From: Volvox africanus
Lineage: Eukaryota; Chlorophyta; Chlorophyceae; Chlamydomonadales; Volvocaceae
Direction of reading: 5' to 3'
DNA: 64,000 bases
Assembly: GCA_030268105.1 (NCBI GenBank)
Contig: BSDZ01000094.1
Location: 4,374,501-4,438,500, forward strand
This document shows positions 56,956-64,000 of the stretch, in pieces. Under the pieces are notes generated by a model, which saw only the letters and a program-made list of their open reading frames with translations, did no database searches and was not told where the DNA came from. A program made the translations under genes and the position numbers. Position 1 is the first letter of the stretch; every line of letters begins with the position of its first letter.

Positions 56956-57881
56956 GGATTTTAAAGCTCCACAGGCCCAACGCGCACACCTCTGCACTCA
57001 GATCAACTGCCCTATCAGCTGCCAGGGCACGCAGGCAAAGCAAGACAAGAGAGGGATGAGAAGAGAGGGGCATAATGCTGCTGGGCATGTATGTGTGTAC
57101 TCTACATGAACACCGACAGGTCATCATGATTTCATCATGATACATCCAAACGTCCAACCGCCCACCGACCTGTGTAGTACAAGCAAGCAATATAGGGTGC
57201 CAAGCAGTCTCTGATGACCCCGTAACAAAGCATGCTGTACCTAGATACACTTGTCCCCATGCGGGCTGTGTGGGGGTCCCTATGGAGCTGTGTGGAGCGC
57301 AAAATTAAGATGGGGCAGGTATGAGCATGGCTGGTGTGAGACAAGTGGATTGTTCATTGTATGGTGGACACTGCCCATCCCAATTTTCACATCTCATCCC
57401 AACACATCCCATCTGTCTGCAGCACTGCTGGCCACACGCACACCAGCAAGCACCTTTGGATGGGCCAATTCAGGAGATACACTGGTGATTCCCTGGCCAT
57501 GCTTGATCTCATTCTCAGTAGTAGTATCTCTGTAGTATCTCTGTTCTGGCCCTCAACATGCATTCTGGCCCCCCGGCTCCACATACAGACTGCAACTTGT
57601 GCAACCGTCCATGCATGGGCCTCGCATAAAAATACCTTGCTTGAGTGCACAAGCTCATGACCATCTTCAGGCTGTTGTGAGCCATCATCAGCAGTGGTTT
57701 CTCTGCTGCGCTGCCATGTGCGCCTAAGGCGCTTGTGCTGCAAAGGTGGGGACACGAAGAGCTGGACGGGTCATGGACGGAGCCAAAGGTTCCGAGGTGG
57801 GGTTGGCTAGGGATAGGTCGGTCGTTGTGGCCCTCCCTTGGCGGCAGTGTGTTGTGCGCCCTCGTCGTCTTCCTCCGATGT

Positions 57882-57955
57882 GGCACGATGGTGTAGTCGG
57901 TTATCACATCTGTCTTACACACAGGAGGTCCCCAGTTCGATCCTGGGTCGTGTCA
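57882..57955 (+). tRNA. tRNA-Val(UAC), unit 17
   Basis: Intact. Anticodon 57916-57918. Confidence 0.96.
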
Positions 57956-58568
57956 TATTTTACGCTGGCCGAGGGGCTCAAGCCACCGCCTCCTCCACCC
58001 ACTCGAAAGCCGGAGAGGAAAGGGATTGAACCGCGTGCGTCGTGAGGCTGCCTTCTGGGCCTGTGCACTGGACGAACCTGACAAACCTGTCCCTGAAATC
58101 AACGGAAGCTGCTGGTGTGGCTTTGTGCAGCATGAGTTGCTTCAGACTTGCTTGCCTCGTCATCATCAAGAACACCGTCAAATTCATCAGCCGTGTTGCA
58201 GCCGCATGCAGTAGCGAGCCTGCAGCTTCAGTACTTTGACCCTATGCAGCTTGAACCTATCTACATCTCAACATTGGCCTCAACCATTCTTGATGTTTCC
58301 ATGTGTGACGCTGTGACCATGAAGGATGGTCCAGCGCATCCAGGTCAGAATATGATGATGACTGCTAATCACAATGCACTGATTGTATTATGTGGAGGTT
58401 CAGTTGAGTGTTCTTGGCACAGTTGATGATTGCTGAGGCTGGATGTGCTCCAAAGGCAGGCACATGTAGGTGTCACACACACAGTATCGGGCCTGATGCG
58501 ATATGGCAGCGCTCGGGGGCCCGATGAGGGCGCCACATGAGGCGGCCACATGGTCGTTCCTTGGAGAG

Positions 58569-58642
58569 GACACGATGGTGTAGTTGGTTATCACATCTGT
58601 CTCACACACAGGAGGTCCCCGGTTCGAACCTGGGTCGTGTCA
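58569..58642 (+). tRNA. tRNA-Val(CAC), unit 17
   Basis: G52 type. Anticodon 58603-58605. Confidence 0.96.
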
Positions 58643-59568
58643 GGATTTTAAAGCTCCACAGGCCCAACGCGCACACCTCTGCACTCAGATCAACTGCCCT
58701 ATCAGCTGCCAGGGCACGCAGGCAAAGCAAGACAAGAGAGGGATGAGAAGAGAGGGGCATAATGCTGCTGGGCATGTATGTGTGTACTCTACATGAACAC
58801 CGACAGGTCATCATGATTTCATCATGATACATCCAAACGTCCAACCGCCCACCGACCTGTGTAGTACAAGCAAGCAATATAGGGTGCCAAGCAGTCTCTG
58901 ATGACCCCGTAACAAAGCATGCTGTACCTAGATACACTTGTCCCCATGCGGGCTGTGTGGGGGTCCCTATGGAGCTGTGTGGAGCGCAAAATTAAGATGG
59001 GGCAGGTATGAGCATGGCTGGTGTGAGACAAGTGGATTGTTCATTGTATGGTGGACACTGCCCATCCCAATTTTCACATCTCATCCCAACACATCCCATC
59101 TGTCTGCAGCACTGCTGGCCACACGCACACCAGCAAGCACCTTTGGATGGGCCAATTCAGGAGATACACTGGTGATTCCCTGGCCATGCTTGATCTCATT
59201 CTCAGTAGTAGTATCTCTGTAGTATCTCTGTTCTGGCCCTCAACATGCATTCTGGCCCCCCGGCTCCACATACAGACTGCAACTTGTGCAACCGTCCATG
59301 CATGGGCCTCGCATAAAAATACCTTGCTTGAGTGCACAAGCTCATGACCATCTTCAGGCTGTTGTGAGCCATCATCAGCAGTGGTTTCTCTGCTGCGCTG
59401 CCATGTGCGCCTAAGGCGCTTGTGCTGCAAAGGTGGGGACACGAAGAGCTGGACGGGTCATGGACGGAGCCAAAGGTTCCGAGGTGGGGTTGGCTAGGGA
59501 TAGGTCGGTCGTTGTGGCCCTCCCTTGGCGGCAGTGTGTTGTGCGCCCTCGTCGTCTTCCTCCGATGT

Positions 59569-59642
59569 GGCACGATGGTGTAGTCGGTTATCACATCTGT
59601 CTTACACACAGGAGGTCCCCAGTTCGATCCTGGGTCGTGTCA
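59569..59642 (+). tRNA. tRNA-Val(UAC), unit 18
   Basis: Intact. Anticodon 59603-59605. Confidence 0.96.
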
Positions 59643-60255
59643 TATTTTACGCTGGCCGAGGGGCTCAAGCCACCGCCTCCTCCACCCACTCGAAAGCCGG
59701 AGAGGAAAGGGATTGAACCGCGTGCGTCGTGAGGCTGCCTTCTGGGCCTGTGCACTGGACGAACCTGACAAACCTGTCCCTGAAATCAACGGAAGCTGCT
59801 GGTGTGGCTTTGTGCAGCATGAGTTGCTTCAGACTTGCTTGCCTCGTCATCATCAAGAACACCGTCAAATTCATCAGCCGTGTTGCAGCCGCATGCAGTA
59901 GCGAGCCTGCAGCTTCAGTACTTTGACCCTATGCAGCTTGAACCTATCTACATCTCAACATTGGCCTCAACCATTCTTGATGTTTCCATGTGTGACGCTG
60001 TGACCATGAAGGATGGTCCAGCGCATCCAGGTCAGAATATGATGATGACTGCTAATCACAATGCACTGATTGTATTATGTGGAGGTTCAGTTGAGTGTTC
60101 TTGGCACAGTTGATGATTGCTGAGGCTGGATGTGCTCCAAAGGCAGGCACATGTAGGTGTCACACACACAGTATCGGGCCTGATGCGATATGGCAGCGCT
60201 CGGGGGCCCGATGAGGGCGCCACATGAGGCGGCCACATGGTCGTTCCTTGGAGAG

Positions 60256-60329
60256 GACACGATGGTGTAGTTGGTTATCACATCTGTCTCACACACAGGA
60301 GGTCCCCGGTTCGAACCTGGGTCGTGTCA
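60256..60329 (+). tRNA. tRNA-Val(CAC), unit 18
   Basis: G52 type. Anticodon 60290-60292. Confidence 0.96.
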
Positions 60330-61255
60330 GGATTTTAAAGCTCCACAGGCCCAACGCGCACACCTCTGCACTCAGATCAACTGCCCTATCAGCTGCCAGG
60401 GCACGCAGGCAAAGCAAGACAAGAGAGGGATGAGAAGAGAGGGGCATAATGCTGCTGGGCATGTATGTGTGTACTCTACATGAACACCGACAGGTCATCA
60501 TGATTTCATCATGATACATCCAAACGTCCAACCGCCCACCGACCTGTGTAGTACAAGCAAGCAATATAGGGTGCCAAGCAGTCTCTGATGACCCCGTAAC
60601 AAAGCATGCTGTACCTAGATACACTTGTCCCCATGCGGGCTGTGTGGGGGTCCCTATGGAGCTGTGTGGAGCGCAAAATTAAGATGGGGCAGGTATGAGC
60701 ATGGCTGGTGTGAGACAAGTGGATTGTTCATTGTATGGTGGACACTGCCCATCCCAATTTTCACATCTCATCCCAACACATCCCATCTGTCTGCAGCACT
60801 GCTGGCCACACGCACACCAGCAAGCACCTTTGGATGGGCCAATTCAGGAGATACACTGGTGATTCCCTGGCCATGCTTGATCTCATTCTCAGTAGTAGTA
60901 TCTCTGTAGTATCTCTGTTCTGGCCCTCAACATGCATTCTGGCCCCCCGGCTCCACATACAGACTGCAACTTGTGCAACCGTCCATGCATGGGCCTCGCA
61001 TAAAAATACCTTGCTTGAGTGCACAAGCTCATGACCATCTTCAGGCTGTTGTGAGCCATCATCAGCAGTGGTTTCTCTGCTGCGCTGCCATGTGCGCCTA
61101 AGGCGCTTGTGCTGCAAAGGTGGGGACACGAAGAGCTGGACGGGTCATGGACGGAGCCAAAGGTTCCGAGGTGGGGTTGGCTAGGGATAGGTCGGTCGTT
61201 GTGGCCCTCCCTTGGCGGCAGTGTGTTGTGCGCCCTCGTCGTCTTCCTCCGATGT

Positions 61256-61329
61256 GGCACGATGGTGTAGTCGGTTATCACATCTGTCTTACACACAGGA
61301 GGTCCCCAGTTCGATCCTGGGTCGTGTCA
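61256..61329 (+). tRNA. tRNA-Val(UAC), unit 19
   Basis: Intact. Anticodon 61290-61292. Confidence 0.96.
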
Positions 61330-61942
61330 TATTTTACGCTGGCCGAGGGGCTCAAGCCACCGCCTCCTCCACCCACTCGAAAGCCGGAGAGGAAAGGGAT
61401 TGAACCGCGTGCGTCGTGAGGCTGCCTTCTGGGCCTGTGCACTGGACGAACCTGACAAACCTGTCCCTGAAATCAACGGAAGCTGCTGGTGTGGCTTTGT
61501 GCAGCATGAGTTGCTTCAGACTTGCTTGCCTCGTCATCATCAAGAACACCGTCAAATTCATCAGCCGTGTTGCAGCCGCATGCAGTAGCGAGCCTGCAGC
61601 TTCAGTACTTTGACCCTATGCAGCTTGAACCTATCTACATCTCAACATTGGCCTCAACCATTCTTGATGTTTCCATGTGTGACGCTGTGACCATGAAGGA
61701 TGGTCCAGCGCATCCAGGTCAGAATATGATGATGACTGCTAATCACAATGCACTGATTGTATTATGTGGAGGTTCAGTTGAGTGTTCTTGGCACAGTTGA
61801 TGATTGCTGAGGCTGGATGTGCTCCAAAGGCAGGCACATGTAGGTGTCACACACACAGTATCGGGCCTGATGCGATATGGCAGCGCTCGGGGGCCCGATG
61901 AGGGCGCCACATGAGGCGGCCACATGGTCGTTCCTTGGAGAG

Positions 61943-62016
61943 GACACGATGGTGTAGTTGGTTATCACATCTGTCTCACACACAGGAGGTCCCCGGTTCG
62001 AACCTGGGTCGTGTCA
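61943..62016 (+). tRNA. tRNA-Val(CAC), unit 19
   Basis: G52 type. Anticodon 61977-61979. Confidence 0.96.
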
Positions 62017-62942
62017 GGATTTTAAAGCTCCACAGGCCCAACGCGCACACCTCTGCACTCAGATCAACTGCCCTATCAGCTGCCAGGGCACGCAGGCAAA
62101 GCAAGACAAGAGAGGGATGAGAAGAGAGGGGCATAATGCTGCTGGGCATGTATGTGTGTACTCTACATGAACACCGACAGGTCATCATGATTTCATCATG
62201 ATACATCCAAACGTCCAACCGCCCACCGACCTGTGTAGTACAAGCAAGCAATATAGGGTGCCAAGCAGTCTCTGATGACCCCGTAACAAAGCATGCTGTA
62301 CCTAGATACACTTGTCCCCATGCGGGCTGTGTGGGGGTCCCTATGGAGCTGTGTGGAGCGCAAAATTAAGATGGGGCAGGTATGAGCATGGCTGGTGTGA
62401 GACAAGTGGATTGTTCATTGTATGGTGGACACTGCCCATCCCAATTTTCACATCTCATCCCAACACATCCCATCTGTCTGCAGCACTGCTGGCCACACGC
62501 ACACCAGCAAGCACCTTTGGATGGGCCAATTCAGGAGATACACTGGTGATTCCCTGGCCATGCTTGATCTCATTCTCAGTAGTAGTATCTCTGTAGTATC
62601 TCTGTTCTGGCCCTCAACATGCATTCTGGCCCCCCGGCTCCACATACAGACTGCAACTTGTGCAACCGTCCATGCATGGGCCTCGCATAAAAATACCTTG
62701 CTTGAGTGCACAAGCTCATGACCATCTTCAGGCTGTTGTGAGCCATCATCAGCAGTGGTTTCTCTGCTGCGCTGCCATGTGCGCCTAAGGCGCTTGTGCT
62801 GCAAAGGTGGGGACACGAAGAGCTGGACGGGTCATGGACGGAGCCAAAGGTTCCGAGGTGGGGTTGGCTAGGGATAGGTCGGTCGTTGTGGCCCTCCCTT
62901 GGCGGCAGTGTGTTGTGCGCCCTCGTCGTCTTCCTCCGATGT

Positions 62943-63016
62943 GGCACGATGGTGTAGTCGGTTATCACATCTGTCTTACACACAGGAGGTCCCCAGTTCG
63001 ATCCTGGGTCGTGTCA
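62943..63016 (+). tRNA. tRNA-Val(UAC), unit 20
   Basis: Intact. Anticodon 62977-62979. Confidence 0.96.
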
Positions 63017-63629
63017 TATTTTACGCTGGCCGAGGGGCTCAAGCCACCGCCTCCTCCACCCACTCGAAAGCCGGAGAGGAAAGGGATTGAACCGCGTGCG
63101 TCGTGAGGCTGCCTTCTGGGCCTGTGCACTGGACGAACCTGACAAACCTGTCCCTGAAATCAACGGAAGCTGCTGGTGTGGCTTTGTGCAGCATGAGTTG
63201 CTTCAGACTTGCTTGCCTCGTCATCATCAAGAACACCGTCAAATTCATCAGCCGTGTTGCAGCCGCATGCAGTAGCGAGCCTGCAGCTTCAGTACTTTGA
63301 CCCTATGCAGCTTGAACCTATCTACATCTCAACATTGGCCTCAACCATTCTTGATGTTTCCATGTGTGACGCTGTGACCATGAAGGATGGTCCAGCGCAT
63401 CCAGGTCAGAATATGATGATGACTGCTAATCACAATGCACTGATTGTATTATGTGGAGGTTCAGTTGAGTGTTCTTGGCACAGTTGATGATTGCTGAGGC
63501 TGGATGTGCTCCAAAGGCAGGCACATGTAGGTGTCACACACACAGTATCGGGCCTGATGCGATATGGCAGCGCTCGGGGGCCCGATGAGGGCGCCACATG
63601 AGGCGGCCACATGGTCGTTCCTTGGAGAG

Positions 63630-63703
63630 GACACGATGGTGTAGTTGGTTATCACATCTGTCTCACACACAGGAGGTCCCCGGTTCGAACCTGGGTCGTG
63701 TCA
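63630..63703 (+). tRNA. tRNA-Val(CAC), unit 20
   Basis: G52 type. Anticodon 63664-63666. The spacer after it runs to the window edge. Confidence 0.96.
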
Positions 63704-64000
63704 GGATTTTAAAGCTCCACAGGCCCAACGCGCACACCTCTGCACTCAGATCAACTGCCCTATCAGCTGCCAGGGCACGCAGGCAAAGCAAGACAAGAGA
63801 GGGATGAGAAGAGAGGGGCATAATGCTGCTGGGCATGTATGTGTGTACTCTACATGAACACCGACAGGTCATCATGATTTCATCATGATACATCCAAACG
63901 TCCAACCGCCCACCGACCTGTGTAGTACAAGCAAGCAATATAGGGTGCCAAGCAGTCTCTGATGACCCCGTAACAAAGCATGCTGTACCTAGATACACTT

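Larger units (their letters stand above)
30488..64000 (+). repeat. Tandem array of a 1,686/1,687-bp tRNA-Val repeat
   Basis: About 19.9 head-to-tail units, continuing past the window. Layout of one unit from the UAC gene: tRNA 74 bp, spacer 613 bp, tRNA 74 bp, spacer 926 bp. The UAC gene starts are 1,687 bp apart, or 1,686 where the gene has a one-base deletion. Units are nearly identical. Variants seen: one-base deletion in the UAC gene (units 2, 5-9), CAC acceptor change (2, 5, 7), CAC B-box change (11-20), T at 34933 (unit 3) and G at 43340 (unit 8). Confidence 0.97.

Noticed and set aside
30488..64000. tRNA-derived SINE family or CRISPR-like array
   Set aside because: Units are head-to-tail, 1.69 kb long, with two full cloverleaf genes, no poly-A or tail repeats, no target duplications and no short repeat-spacer pattern.
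1..64000. Assembly artefact as the cause of the duplicated block and the array
   Set aside because: Not excluded, but copy-specific deletions, private variants and matching target-site duplications argue for real structure. The exact copy number still depends on long-read support.

Overview
The window is eukaryotic nuclear DNA from a lineage that carries chromodomain-bearing Ty3/gypsy retrotransposons (chromoviruses). The tRNA genes lack an encoded CCA end, have internal A and B boxes and are followed by T-runs, as expected for RNA polymerase III. No ordinary host protein gene, rRNA, CRISPR or bacterial feature is visible. A green alga or a fungus would fit. I lean weakly to an alga because of the segment that precedes the protease in Pol, but the host cannot be fixed from this sequence. 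|| Left part, 1-30487: a nest of LTR retrotransposons. Two closely related 7,472-bp elements with 824-bp LTRs occur repeatedly. Plus-strand copies are A (1-6025, 5' end cut by the window) and C (13464-20927). Minus-strand copies are M1 (7728-13463, missing its 5' end) and M2 (22009-29480, complete). All sit inside an older minus-strand relative, E (pieces at 6026-7727, 20928-22008 and 29481-29523). E itself sits in the pol gene of a second family, F (29524-30487, plus strand, 601-bp LTR). Target-site duplications give the order: F entered the tRNA array (GAGAT), E entered F (CACCC), M entered the E 5' LTR (GCGTC) and A entered the E gag (ATACC). One unequal crossover between E and M, which are homologous and in the same orientation, then duplicated a block of about 14.9 kb. 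Later deletions removed 722 bp of gag in A and 629 bp at the right end of C. || The 7.5-kb family encodes Gag (411 codons, Retrotrans_gag-type region plus a zinc knuckle) and Pol (1,353 codons: an unusual N-terminal segment, protease, reverse transcriptase, RNase H, integrase with GPY/F motif, chromodomain). Gag and Pol lie in the same frame and are separated only by one UAG codon, which implies stop-codon readthrough. || Right part, 30488-64000: about 19.9 head-to-tail copies of a 1,686/1,687-bp unit. Each unit holds one tRNA-Val(UAC) and one tRNA-Val(CAC) gene, giving 40 tRNA genes in the window, and the array runs off the right edge. Units fall into a few haplotypes. Six carry a one-base deletion in the UAC gene, three of those also carry a change in the CAC acceptor stem, and units 11-20 share a B-box change. 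The left end of the array is the right-hand flank of the F insertion, so the array probably resumes to the left of this window.
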